A stretch of 64,000 bases of DNA from Apteryx mantelli (lineage: Eukaryota > Chordata > Aves > Apterygiformes > Apterygidae), in contig NC_089979.1 of assembly GCF_036417845.1 (NCBI RefSeq), positions 117,151,415-117,215,414 on the forward strand, written 5' to 3'. Made by a program: the position numbers and the translations under genes. This document shows, in pieces, positions 1-12,400 of the stretch; the first letter of the stretch is position 1; every line of letters begins with the position of its first letter. The notes beneath the pieces are model-generated. The model saw only the letters and a list, made by a program, of their open reading frames with translations, did no database searches and was not told the origin of the DNA.

Positions 1-925
1 ATACCTCATATTCACAGCATCAGACAGAAACAATACCATTCAAATGTATTTAACATCATGTTACTACTCAGACAATACCCTAATGAGAAGCAGTGTGATA
101 TTATTTATTCACTGTAAAATAATTTATTTCTGTGGTGGTCAGAATGGACCATGGCTCCAGAAGAATCTTATTTTTCTTATCAGCTGTAATGAAGTTGGTT
201 TCATAGGAGCACTCTCCCAGCTGTAATGACCTGCCTGTCTCCTGCTACTAGAATCCAGTGAGAGAAATAAGACCAGCTGAGAAATACTTTGATCTGTCTC
301 AACAAATCAGTTCAAGTGCTCTAAAACAGAAACTCCAGGGAGAGGGAAGGGGAAAGAAAAGAAGTTCAAGCAGGGAGGTTTTAAAGCTGCATTTGATTTG
401 TTTCACCAGAGCTGTGGTAGTTTAAAAAAAAAAAAAAATCACAGCTGTCCGTCTTTTTGAGCTTTCTCAGTTCTCTCAGGCCTTCCTACTCTCCCAACTT
501 TGGACAACTTTATTTCAGTGATAACCAAAAGAAAAGTATATTAGGAAAAAAAAAAGTGACACCTTGAAAAGTCAGGTTCTGTAAGTGGCTGAGTTGGATT
601 CCTTCTGTTGCCAATGTTTCAACAACCCTGTCAGCTACCTCTTAGGAAAAAAATGAATTGGGCAAGAAAGTACAGTAAGAGAAGACTGAGCTGGAACCAC
701 GCAAGTTTAGCTCCTTGCCTTTGAAGCTAAGCTGCCCTTAATGAGCAAGGCATGATCCTAACTCTGGGATTCATTCTGCACCCTCATATGCAACACAGGG
801 AAAAGGAAATTTGTAACAGTCTTGAGCATTACTGCACTGATGTCTCCTAGTTTCATCTTCCACTACCTAGAGGAACTTTCCATTTTTCTCTCTCTCCCTC
901 TCCTTTTATTTTCTTTTTCATTTGC

Positions 926-1050
926 CCAGGTTCTGCTGCTAGCTTGCCACATGACCTTGGTCAAATCCCTTCACCTAAGTGCCTCCATCTGCTAAGAGAC
1001 AATGATGTTGACCTCCTTACACATGAAGCACGCTATGAAACATCTGGAGA
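926..1050 (+). repeat. MIR-like SINE remnant
   Basis: The segment reads ttgccacatgaccttggtca, then cccttcacctaagtgcctcc, atctg, and then gaagcacgctatgaaacatct. This follows the order of the MIR consensus (tgaccttgggcaagtcactt, tgcctcagtttcccatctg, then aaagcactttgagatct). It is a diverged ancient copy that is alignable by eye over about 120 bases. MIR-type CORE-SINEs are found across amniotes. Confidence 0.7.
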
Positions 1051-1889
1051 ATATTATCAACAAGAGTTTGGTGCTACTGAACAGAGTTGTCCTGTATGAT
1101 CAGTGGTTCCCCCTGAAAGAGAGGAGGAATTTTAAGACTTTCAGTAGCAAAGGAGACAAAATAGCAGGAAAAAGCAGATTTTTCAGTCATAATGCTCCAC
1201 ATATCAACACCCCAAACTATCCCCATTTTCCTGTATGTCAATGCCACTACTGTTGTTTCTGGATACCAGCACATACAAAGTTGGAGCACAAAGACGCCTG
1301 CAGGTGTGCAGGCTGGTGATGCCTTAGTGAAAGTTCACAGCTTTAGGTCACACTTGTATGACACTGTGTAAAATGGGGAAGTGTAAGGACTTTGTAAATC
1401 CAATCACAGTGTGCCTGCCCACCCCTGCTTTGTACCAGAAAACTCTATTGCACACACTGAATGAGAGGACTGTTTCAAAGTGACGTGCTGATTAAAATCA
1501 CATGTGATGCCTTGGTATCTAGTGTATTTTAACCAAAAGCATACTAGCTAGCCTCAGTGCCAACAGCATGTAAGATAACTTATGCTAAGGGGAGAATATA
1601 TTTTTCAGTTTATTGGCTGTTTTTATACTTCTAATACCACATTCCATTCCCAAGAGCATTTTGTAGCTAGGAAGATTGTTTTAAGGAAAAAAAAATACCT
1701 ACCTCTTTCTGTAGGACCATGACAGAAATGAGAAGAGTCCAAAAACTGCTGCTACCTTGTATAGTAGCATGCAATGCATTAAACATAAGCACGTGCCTGT
1801 GGTGCTCTCACTGCCCCTGGCTTGCCTGTTAATGTTTCTGAGGGATGCTAAATTTAGCATCCTCTCTGCAGAGGAGCACACCTGTATTT

Positions 1890-2420
1890 AAAAGCAAAGC
1901 AAGACCCACCTGGAGGCCAGCACTGTGCCCGTGCAGGCACCTCCCAGGCCTGGCCACTGGCCGGCCAGGCTGGCCCCATGAGGCCACCGCACTGGTTTCC
2001 AGGAGGTCACACATCTTCAGACCGTGTTTCCAGCCTGGCATGTGATATTTGTACTGGTCATATCGGGTTACTTCAGCTGGGCTTTGCCAAGTTATTGCCA
2101 GCCCCTCTCCGGGATGGCGCCCCACCACTGGCCGAAGGCGCATCTCCAGCTTCCAGCCCTGCAAGCATGGCTGGCCCCTAACCCGATATTCGGCCAACGT
2201 CAGCAAGCAAGGCACAAATGCAGGATGAGGTGTCACAGCAGGTTGTCGCTGAGCGGGACGCCTGCGTTGTTGGAGCTTGGCGGACGCCACAATGATGTGG
2301 TTTGGTCTGCACAAGCGACCAGGTCCCATCGCTGCCCGTCTGGGGCCAGCAGCACTTGGCGCTATTTGCAAACTAAGTGTGGCTGTAAACCAAAGCTGAC
2401 TGATAGGAATGTGCACCTGC
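1890..2420. other. CpG-dense segment of unknown identity
   Basis: The GC and CpG content rises sharply against the AT-rich surroundings: more than 15 CpG between about 2060 and 2360. Open frames of 195 codons (minus, 1829-2416) and 180 codons (plus, 2024-2566) overlap here, as expected when stop codons are depleted by GC content. An exact 11-base inverted repeat, atatcgggtta at 2060-2070 and taacccgatat at 2179-2189, brackets 108 bases. It could be a CpG island, a transposon remnant or an unknown exon; nothing in it is recognised. Confidence 0.4.
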
Positions 2421-4481
2421 TGGGGCAGTCAGGCCTTCAGATGACATTTTCTGCTCTCAGAAAACCACTGACAGTGCCAGTCTCTGCTGCCAGGGTCTTC
2501 ACTACTGCGGATGCTGGCTTGGGATCCAGAGTCTCCTACAAACTACCAGCCACCGTTTCACTATGAACTGGACCAGCTGAGAAGCCAGACACAGATAAAT
2601 GGCTATTGAGAAGAAATACAGTGGACAAACAGGCTGAAAAGCCAAACAGTTGTGACCCTTTTTTTTTCCAGGATTCACAGACATGGTGAATTGCATTAAA
2701 AGTTCTTGGTCTATCATCTGTCTGTGGCAAAAAAACACGTTCCTGTTCTTTTCCATGGCCTTTCTAAGCATTTCCAAGCTCAAGCATTTTACTAATTCTG
2801 AAGCAATAAGTCATTCTGTGAGAAAGCATCCCAGATCTCAGGCCTGTTCTCCAGCCACTATCCATGAGACACATGTCACTGACCCATTTTAAAAAGGCTG
2901 TGTTCAACTTTGGTAATGCAGCCCAGTAAAATATGAGGGTGGGGGTCCAACAGTCAGGATGGGGTACAGCAGCCCAGTAGTTGTCCCTGGTCTACCTAAA
3001 ATGAATCCTGTACCCTTAGTGTCATTTATCCCACATCTAGAAGTCAGACATTGACCTGAGCTGATTAACTTGGCTCCCCTGCTGTCAATAGAGAGAGGAT
3101 CGGGGATCTGCCAAGAGTGATTCATTCCACCCCAGAATATTGCATCCTGGCAAATCTTTGTGCAGGATATGTCTTTGTCATGAAAAACTGATGATAATAG
3201 CTCTTCTTCTAATGAAAGCAGCAGCAGCAAAGCAAAATACTCTTTGTTGATAATACAGGCTGAGAATGGCTCTAATGGTGCTTTTTCTGCCTGTGTTTCT
3301 GTGCGAGCTCAAAAAGATCAGTCCTTTCCCACTGAACTGTTCCCAGAGCATGGTTATTAGCATCCATTTCATCTTCCTTCTGGATCTCGAGGGTACCAGA
3401 GAGCTGTGCAGCCTTTTCTAGCAATCTTACACATATTAGTGATATTAGAAACGCACTCCCTGGCACATTGCATACAGCCCCATCTGGCTTTTTCATACTT
3501 GCGCAGTACAACGAATATTGTAATGCTGTCCCATAATAGGCACGGGAAGCAGACAGTGGAGGTACTACTTGGTGTACAAGCTGTGCTGGTGTCACGTCAC
3601 ACACAGGTCTCAGCTTGGCTGCAGCGTTCCTCCATGGGAAGGGGTGGGCATGTGCGCCGTCGCTTCGCTTCAGCGAGCGGCTTCAGAGACGTTGCTGCAC
3701 CCATCTCTGGGCAGCACAAAGAGGAAGGTAACAGGAAGAAAATGAAGCCAAGGGTCTTCTCTAGCCTCTTGTGCTTGACTGTCAAGTATTTCTGCTGCTT
3801 TTGAATGCAGAAGAAATTCTCAGTTTCTCATAATAAAGGTGTATTGCTTTGCAAAAAAACATTTTGAAAGAGCCACAGGTACCTTCATAGTTAAACTCAA
3901 CTGCCTGTTTTTAAAAAAACATGCTTTACTGATGACAAGAATGGCTATAAATTACGGTTATACCTTGAGTGTCCTGTGTTGGATGAAAGATTTGAGAAAA
4001 CTGCAGTTTCCTTTTATGCATTTGTACTTGGACAGTGTTATTTACTCTCACTAGCAGACATTTTCGCTAAACAGATACATACATCTGTTCAGATGACCAG
4101 CCTTCCCACTTCAAAAAATTGATCCAAACCACAATTATTTTTTAAGCAGAGAGAAGCAATGCCTCTAGTTCTGCATCACGTACAACTGTTGTAGAGCAAG
4201 GCAGTTGTCTAAAACATACAGCCCAGTCCAGGGGAGCATAGAAGCACATGACTAAATAATAGGACAATTCTCAGACCAAAATTAATCTTGTGCTATGTCA
4301 GCGCCTCATGCCAACAGATCATTTCACTGTTGTGTGAGAGCTCTGATATTTGCAACATCTGTATTTGTACATCAGCAGTAACTCCTTCTACCACATGCCA
4401 ACTACATATAATCTTCAAATCCCAATAGACTGGGGAGATAAAATCTGTTTAAGAAATACTTATGACAGACCATTTCCCACT

Positions 4482-4493
4482 CCCCCCCCCCCC
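4482..4493. repeat. Poly(C) run (12 bases)
   Basis: An uninterrupted C12 run, uncommon in AT-rich intergenic DNA; the length may be affected by sequencing. Confidence 0.95.
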
Positions 4494-5543
4494 AATCCCC
4501 AGGACAGCAGGAATGGTCCTCAAGCACATTCCAAGAATAGCAGCCAGATTTACCCAAGTGTCTTCCATAAAATTTAGAACACTTTGTAGTTTCTGAAAAA
4601 TTGCCTGATAATTTTAGGCCAGTGGAATAAGGGGAGGGCCTCATGACATGTGGTTTTTCCAATATCCGTGCCAATAGAAGAAGCATCAAGCTGTGCATAG
4701 TCCACAGTCAAGGGAACATGTTGCCCAGCAGGCTTCTGTGCCCAGTAGGAGGCAGGGCTATGGATGTCTGAAGCACTTCTCTGAATTGCAGCATGCTGTA
4801 TTTCTCCGTGTTTCAACTGTACAGAAGAAACAAAATGGAAGAGTGCCCATCAACATGCACAGGAGCCTGGTTCAAGTGCCACATGTGAGTTTAGTGCAAA
4901 TGCATTCCTGCTTGCTCCACATAACAGAATCCTCACCTCAAGTTTAAGTGCCATCAAGACCTGAACTTCACTAAAGATTTGTGGCAGGTAGAAGTTGGAC
5001 TCCAGATTCTGGACACTGCTTGGGCTCCACTTCGCTTTTTGTTAATGCAATTGATTAAAAGAGTGTGGATGGGAGCTGCTCTAAGCTGCATTATTTATAA
5101 GAAACTTATAAATATGCAGTACCTTACTTTAAGATCTGATCTCCTGGCCTTTAAAGTGGATGGCCCAGACTGAGGTGCTGAAAACAATTTTTTTTTCCCT
5201 GTAGAAATCTTCTCTAACAGATTTGAGAAGTTTTTAATCTCAAAGGCAGAAGTCTTCAAGATTTACAATTTAAGTTTTGGTTTCAGTGTCAATTTTTTTC
5301 CTCCCTGGTTCTCAGATAAGATAATTTGGTGTCCAAACAACTACATGAAATTTTACACATTAAAGAATTCTACTGTGACAACATATCTCCTGACACTGAG
5401 TCCCATGACTAAATCTCACCTTCAGTGACTCGGCAAGGCTGAGCTCGGACGACAGGAGTGTGAATCACAAAAATTTTGTAAAAGCTTTGTTTTGAATTGA
5501 AAAGCTTTAGAAACAACAACAAAAAAATACTTCTTCATGAAAG

Positions 5544-5548
<5 letters not shown>

Positions 5549-5584
<36 letters not shown>

Positions 5585-5596
5585 ACACGCACACAG
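5549..5596. repeat. AC dinucleotide microsatellite
   Basis: It is an AC array with two interruptions (aaac and acgc). Confidence 0.98.
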
Positions 5597-5883
5597 AAGC
5601 CCTTTTCCTCCACAAGCTCCACCTAGCATAAGATTTGATCCCAGGATTTGGAATCTAACTACAAGATTTCCAGTCTTGTCTACTATCAATTCACTTGGTG
5701 TTGCTGTCACTCCCAAGGGCCACTATCTACAACAAAATTACCAAAGGTTTTCACATCTGTCTCTCTTTTCTATGCATATAAAAATAGTTTTTCATGATGA
5801 TGGAGATGATCTGATGTAGATTTGCAAGCTAAAGCTGGCTATGGCAAGTGCCTTGATTCACAACCATATGACCTAAGGTTTTA

Positions 5884-5905
5884 AATATCTATATCTATAT
5901 CTATA
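5884..5905. repeat. TATC-type short repeat
   Basis: About three and a half units of atctat. Confidence 0.85.
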
Positions 5906-6959
5906 GCTTTGGTAATTGTGAAGTCTGTGTTTTATCTCAAACTACACAGCACCATTTGAGGGGCATTTTTAAAGCCTTCCTCTAGGGATTTATTTAGTTG
6001 AGTTCAATGGAGATGATTTATGTACTGGGGAGCATTTATCTTTGCTATAACATTGTCCTCAGCTTACATTTCCATTTTATGGCTGTCTTTTGTAAAACTG
6101 CACCTGCAACATAAAAAGCAAAGTCTTTTGACTTGTTTTCCAAAATCTGCAGCCCAATAGAGCTATTTCTTGGAAATGTAAGGATGAACTGAGACACAGT
6201 GCTTCATTAGTGCATGTAGGTTTGCAGCTGATATCTCCAAATGAAAACCAGGGAAAAAGAATTCAATACTGCTTTCCAACAATCCATGCTTAGGTTTACC
6301 CCAAACACCTATTACTCTTCAGCTTGCAAGCTCATCTCTGGTGCTCCCTTGTAGTTTATTCATGTAATTCCTACATCGATTAACCTCTGTAAAGTCAATT
6401 ACGAAACGCGATAATAGCACTATTAATGGCACATGCAACCACACCTGATGTTTGGAAAAGCCAGGACTTTTGACATGGAATAATAGATTATGTATTGGAA
6501 AGTCACCTGAAAAAATATTTCAATTATTATCAACTAAAGGAAATGTTAGAAGGGAAAACATACCACAGGAAACATACAAAGGAATACAAAGGAAACATAC
6601 CACAAAAAAACCACATTGTTTGTGCATAATTAACCTTTACAATGAACAATTATATGCTACAAAGAAGACATGAAAGGAGATGAAAAAGCATCATGAGTGA
6701 ACAAGCACTTCCCACTGGAAGGGTTACATCATCCTCGTGGTATTACCTCTTACCCTGCATAGCAGAGCAACAAGCTATGTAAGGCCAGTAGTTATTGAGG
6801 CAATCAGGGGTATCTGACATTACACAAACGTCATGAAATTAACCCAAGGTTAGACTCTCCTCCTCCTGATTCTCACAGGTTTTATTACAGGATGGTCTCT
6901 GTCAGATGATACCAATGTTTGTTAATCTGTTTATTAATCTTTGGGTAATGAATATTGCT

Positions 6960-7330
6960 TTACAGCAGAACTGGCACATCAGGTCAGATCAGAGGTTCAT
7001 CCCAGTCCAATATCCATCTTTAACCGTGCCTTGGGAAGGGTCTAAGATGAGAGCAAACATAAGGCAACGCTTCTCCAGAATGCTCTCTGGCCCCCACAGT
7101 GATTTGGCTCAGCACCTCTGTGAGCCAGATGCAGGCTCTCTGTATTTAGCAGCCATCAGTACAGTTTTCTTCTGTGACCTTGGCCATTCATTTCTGAAGC
7201 CATTCCCAACATCCTGCAGCAAGGAATGCTGCAAGTTGTCTACATACTCTATGGGAAAAAAAAGAGCTCTTCTCCCTTTGTGTTTGTTTTGAAACCACTC
7301 CTTTAATAAGTGTTTTTTTTCCATGTTGCC
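6960..7330 (-). repeat. Ancient CR1 LINE 3' end, minus orientation
   Basis: On the plus strand, ggcacatcaggtcagatcag followed by agtccaatatccat matches the reverse complement of the CR1 tail (consensus: tggaccattggtctgatccagtatggc). Further right, tctacatactctatgggaaa and gtttgttttgaaaccactcc follow the internal order of the same element (the ttgttttaaacctgctgcc region). It is 5' truncated and diverged, typical of old CR1 (L3-like) insertions in amniotes. Confidence 0.65.
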
Positions 7331-10300
7331 CTGTCCTTGTAGCAGAAGAGGTAATGAGGAATCATCCCCTTCCATGATACGTAGGATACCATAAAAAGAG
7401 ATGGGGAGTGTTGATATCCCCCACTACCATCTGCTGGAAAGCAGTATTTTTAGCAGTATTCCACCAAAAGCCAAACTCTGCAGGCACAATCATTCTCCTG
7501 CACAACACATAGCAATATAGCAATATTTCATGCCGTTTACTGAATGCTGGTCCAACCATCCTCAGAAACATTGTGTTGCATTAATTATTTAACCATCAGT
7601 CCACTGCCACAGATTAAAAGACTCATTATACACACTTTTCAGGAGAATGAAAGGAAGGGAGTCAATTTTTAAAGCAAACCAGGGGCAGAAATTCAATTAG
7701 AAATGGGGATCTTTTGCCCTGACTCAGGAGGAGTTGGCTTCCCCCTCCACTGCTGTGTCATCTGTATTATGGTGGCACTGACAACATATGCATGAGACTT
7801 TTTCCCCTCCAAAACACTGTGAGCATTTATATTGCCCACCACGCAGCTTTGAGTAGTGTTTGAGGCTTTGCAGAATTGCTGTGAGGAAGGACTACTCAGA
7901 GCTAGGCTCAATATTTGCCCTAATCTGGCCACCACCTAAGACTGCGTGGTGGCATCCTGCTCCAGAAATGTGATTTTAGACAACGTGAGCTAACCAGGTT
8001 TTGAAGCTGGGAACATTTATAAAGTGTGGTCTCCGGGCTGTAGGTGAAGGAAACTATTCTCCTTCTTTCTTGCTGGACAACAGAGGGGCACTGGTTGATG
8101 GCAGGTCAAGGCACCCAGGCCTGGCCAGGCATTGCCCACTACCAGAGGCTCTCCCCAAATATGAAGGAACCCCAAGGAAACCAGCTTTCCTTCAGCTATT
8201 TTGCATTGCTTTCAGGAATGCTGATGGAAGAATCACATTCAAGCGTTCGGTGACTTTGCCGGGATGGGTTAGCCTTGTGACAGAGCAGCTAACGGTGGGA
8301 TGAAATGCTCTTAGCATACAATGGCCTCCTCCCCATGCATCTCCATTACTTCTTGCTGGGATAATTTGTACAGTTTGCCTTCAATACAGAAAGCTGGTAA
8401 CACAGAGTCAAACAGAAACATAAGGGATTACAGTTTTAGAAGGAAAACATTGACTTCTCGGGCAGTACAAAGGGCGGACAATAGCAAACAGCATCTGGCT
8501 TCTGTTAGGATGCACAATCTCTGCAAATTACAGCCCAAATGGATTAGACCTACCGAAAAGGCTAATCAGTGTCATCTGATGCAGTCAGCTTAATTTAGAA
8601 TATGCCTCTTCAGTTTCTGAATGCAATATTAATTAAAAATAAATACATAAATGAACAGTGGCAGCTTAAACATATACTGGGCATTGGGAGGACTTTCCAT
8701 CAGCTTCAGAATCTAAAAAAGAAGGACAAAGCAAAACGCGACAGACAGAACAAATACTCACCAAATAAAGGGAAGATGACATGAACAGCCCCTAGTGCCA
8801 CAATAGGGCTGCCACAGAGTATAGCTGCTCAAGTCTGCTGGATTTAAAGAGAAGACTACAGAAAAGCAAACATCCTGTGACAGAGCAATCCCACAGGAGA
8901 AGAGCATGACCTCTAAGTCATTTCACTGCTACAAACTGGAGTTTGAATTAATAGTTTGAATTCATTCATTTTGGTTAAATTAATTTGCAGGTAGCTTCTA
9001 TTTACCTCCTTCTCACCTTCTGACAATGCCTCAATACTGGAAATTCTCTACTTTAGTAGCAGAAGGCTGCTAAGAAATCCTGCTCAGATGATTTCTATTA
9101 GTGAAAGAAAAATTTAGGAGACTTAAAAAAAATCTTATGTTGAAAAAATAAAATTAGGAGAGATTAATTTTTATGCTTAGCTTGATATGGAATTACTTAA
9201 TTGTCTTCAAATATAAATTCTTCTAGAATAAAGCAATGATGTGCACCAGCAATACACATGAGATATCTCCCCCATGTATATGCTATCTTAATAATTAGGG
9301 CATTCACCATAGCTGAGGGAGATTGAGTTCAGTTTCCTCCTATGCCTAAGGAGATTCAAACTCTTCGGAGAGTGAGACAATCACTGGATGTAGGCCATTT
9401 TAGGGTGGGTGCCTGGGACCTACTCCTAAAACTGCTCCATTTTGAATAAAAAGTTAAAGGCTCATTTCAGCAGAAAGAGGTTCATGAAATCTGTAGGTGG
9501 GTGTTCCTAGCACAAGGGTGAGGCAGGCAGTCAGTAGGATCTGTGCTCCCACAGTTGCTTACGTGTTTTACATGAGCTGGTCATTGAATGAATGGAGAGA
9601 AACAGTACATCATGGGAATTCACAGCCATGGTCAGTCATGGGATATCAAATTTCCAAGGTTGCATGACCAATAGTGTGGAATAAGGGCATGAGGAAAATA
9701 TATCTTTCAAGAAGCAGGATTCCTGGGTTTTGCTTTTTGACCCCCTTCCCCATTGCTACTGAGAACATCTACAGCCTGGTCTGCCATTGATGTATGATGC
9801 TGAGGGATTTCTTTTTACCAGGCATTTCACTCATAGATCTCTGAGGAGATGGCAGATCAATAAGGTAATGGTAGTGCTTCAATGAAGAGAAGAAACAAGA
9901 TTCAAATATAGTGAGTACCAGAGAGTCCCTTTACTTTCAATACCCCATGCCCACGGAGACCCCCTGCTAGTTCAGCCTGGCCACACACAACCTGTCCTGC
10001 TCAAGGTCACCACCAGTGGGTCCCACCTGCTGGACCCTGGAGCCTTGAAAGAGAAGGACGGTCATTCAATCAGCAGTCAGTCACTCAGCAGAAGAAAAAA
10101 ACCAATTATGTATAATTATAGTAATGCGAGGAAAGAAACCTCAATAGAATATAACACATTAAAAAGCAAATAATAGCCATTCAGTGCAGGCTGTCTAAAA
10201 TGAGAGTTCAGGGTCACAGGCAAAATTCAAATGCCATATCTTGATTTAAGAAAAGAGAAAAATAAATCAATCAGTATGCACTCCCTAGGTGTTTCACCTC

Positions 10301-11626
10301 TAATTGAAGAGTGAATTGTATTTACTTACCTGCTCATGTTCTTGACTGTCTCTCAGCAAATGGATCGTGATTACATTACATAAGATTCAGTGTTTGGCTT
10401 TTTTATGACCCCATAGGACTGGAATCAGTAGAAATTCCACACTTTAAGAAATGTATGCAAGAAAGACTGAACCCTGAAAAATAACTTTATTGCATAAAAG
10501 AGAGAAAAAAAAGTTTTAAATACAGGTTGTAGCCCCTCCAATTCCTGCTTCCACAGCTGAAGAATGCAAAGGAGTTACCACCCATCTTAATGGGAAAGAA
10601 AAAGCTGTTTCATATCGAGACTAGCAATGGTCAAGGACATTGTAGACTACTGTCCTCTTGAGTGTACCTAAAATCATACTATGCCTAATGTAGATTTATA
10701 TGCATAGAAAGCATCTCAGACTTTTATATGATGCATATGCATATTTTGGGGGTCCCGAAGTTCTACCTGTTTTAAAGTTGTTCAAAACCAACCATAAGAG
10801 CAGCTTAAGTGAACGAAATAACACATGCTTTTCTCTGGTAAACACATTTACTACTCAAACCTTGTCATCACAGAAGCAGAATGATGAACTCTATGCAACA
10901 TTTATGAATGAAGAATAATTTATCAAAACAAGCTGGGAATTTGAGTGAACACGGATGCAATAATGCGAAATGCCACAGGAATTTAAAAGAGGTTTAAAAA
11001 TTTTAGCCAACCCACTTTCTGTATGTTTTAAGAACCAAAAATGCAAATATATTGTCTCTCCCCACTACTTTAATGTGATGGACCCGATTTTTGGACTGTC
11101 ATCCTTGTGTTGTAAAAGGGCTTTATAGCTGGAGTAGCAATAATTAGGTAGAGTAAATCCACAGATCAAAAGGATTGCTGGGTATTGTGGTTGCTACACC
11201 AATCCTTATCTTCCCGCCAGTGGATGTGCTATCACTGAACAGCTATATGTCTTCTTATATTCAACTGTAATACAGCCTCTTAAACAGGTTTTAGTTAGTA
11301 GAGGCTTTTAGCTGTGGTCAATTGCATTTGGGATCTTAGTGGACCTAGAGATTGGAAAAGCACAAACTTAGTTTAAAATGATGTATGGCACCTCATTCAC
11401 TGAACTCTTTTGGGGTACCTACTCTAATGCGGCCTTAGCTGTCTTGGTCATGCTAAGGCAGCGGCATGTGTTTTCACCAAACTCCTACAAACCCATAAGG
11501 CCTCACTTTTCCCCTTAGCTTGACGTGAAACAAGACAATGCAGAACCAATGGGAAGTTCATTCAAAAACAGAGAGGAGACCAAGCAGGTGGTAGAAACAT
11601 GACCTTTCTCCATGAGGTCAAATAGC

Positions 11627-11632
11627 TTTATT
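11627..11632 (-). terminator. Candidate distal polyadenylation signal of ARPP21
   Basis: AATAAA on the minus strand (tttatt on the plus strand) lies about 510 bases past the stop codon. Downstream on the transcript is a GGTCATGTTTCT stretch, which resembles a GU-rich downstream element. Alternatives at 11765-11770 and 11981-11986 have less obvious downstream elements. Confidence 0.45.
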
Positions 11633-11847
11633 GTGATTAAACACTACAATACAGTATATATCCATAAAAAAACTCTATAGTGTATATAAATTATTCCTTC
11701 CATTCAGTAATTCTTTTTTTGTTTCTGTTTCTTAATTTCCATTACAGCTTTGGTACAATGTGATTTTATTATATTTTTAAATACTTTTAGCTTCACAAAC
11801 TCAACACAAAGTACAAAACTAATCCAAATCAGGGATATTACAATCTA

Positions 11848-11854
11848 CACAGTG
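11848..11854 (-). promoter_or_regulatory. Second miR-128-3p seed match (7mer-m8) in ARPP21 3' UTR
   Basis: The transcript reads ACCACTGTGTAG, in which CACTGTG is the complement of miR-128-3p nucleotides 2-8, followed by T. It lies about 290 bases past the stop, in AT-rich sequence, a position favourable for repression. It is present in the long forms of the 3' UTR and is lost if cleavage follows the AATAAA at 11981. Confidence 0.5.
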
Positions 11855-12135
11855 GTGTTCAGTGGTAGGAAAAAATCTTACCTCAATGAATTCATGTCAC
11901 TAGCTAAGCTATAAAGGCATACCTAGCAGACATGACAAAAATATGCACCATTAACCAGCAAACATTTTTTCAAAATTAACTTTATTTTTTTACAGATTTT
12001 TCCAGCAGCAGATCACTTGAGCATAGTCAGTACTTATGTCCTCAACTGATTATTCTGTTGTGTTCCTCTTCATTTGAAGGCCATGAGTTATTTGTCAAAT
12101 AATGCACAGCTATCCTTTGTATATCCACACTAAGC

Positions 12136-12142
12136 CACAGTG
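12136..12142 (-). promoter_or_regulatory. miR-128-3p seed match (7mer-m8) directly after the ARPP21 stop codon
   Basis: The transcript reads TGA then CACTGTG, then G. CACTGTG is the exact complement of nucleotides 2-8 of miR-128-3p; the next base is G rather than A, so it is a 7mer-m8 and not an 8mer. It starts at the first base after the stop, inside the zone (about 15 nt) where terminating ribosomes usually blunt miRNA sites. Function is inferred. Confidence 0.5.

Positions 12143-12400
<258 letters not shown>

Larger units (their letters stand above)
1..11604. other. Intergenic region downstream of ARPP21
   Basis: No exon of a neighbouring gene is recognisable; the open frames are short or lie in the GC-rich stretch at 1890-2420 and match nothing I know. 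In mammals ARPP21 is followed by a long gene-poor interval before STAC, which fits. Recognisable contents are a MIR-like SINE (926-1050), a CpG-dense segment (1890-2420), a C12 run (4482-4493), an AC microsatellite (5549-5596), a TATC-type repeat (5884-5905) and a decayed CR1 3' end (6960-7330). Confidence 0.75.
11605..12142 (-). other. ARPP21: ARPP21 3' untranslated region (predicted extent)
   Basis: This is predicted from the stop codon at 12143 to a likely cleavage site 20-30 bases beyond the AATAAA at 11627-11632. It is AT-rich with many T and A runs and no sustained open frame. Other AATAAA hexamers on the transcript strand lie at 11981-11986 and 11765-11770, so shorter forms about 175 and 390 bases long are possible. 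Two exact matches to the miR-128-3p seed complement (CACTGTG on the transcript) occur at 12136-12142 and 11848-11854. The 3' limit is inferred from signals only, and longer forms cannot be excluded. Confidence 0.55.

Noticed and set aside
2115..2122. tggcgccc resembling the start of a lysine-tRNA retroviral primer binding site
   Set aside because: Only eight bases match, the following bases diverge, and no LTR pair or retroviral coding sequence is visible.
1829..2416. 195-codon open frame on the minus strand
   Set aside because: It lies in the CpG-dense segment where stops are rare, overlaps an equally long frame on the other strand, resembles no protein family and has no splice or translation context.
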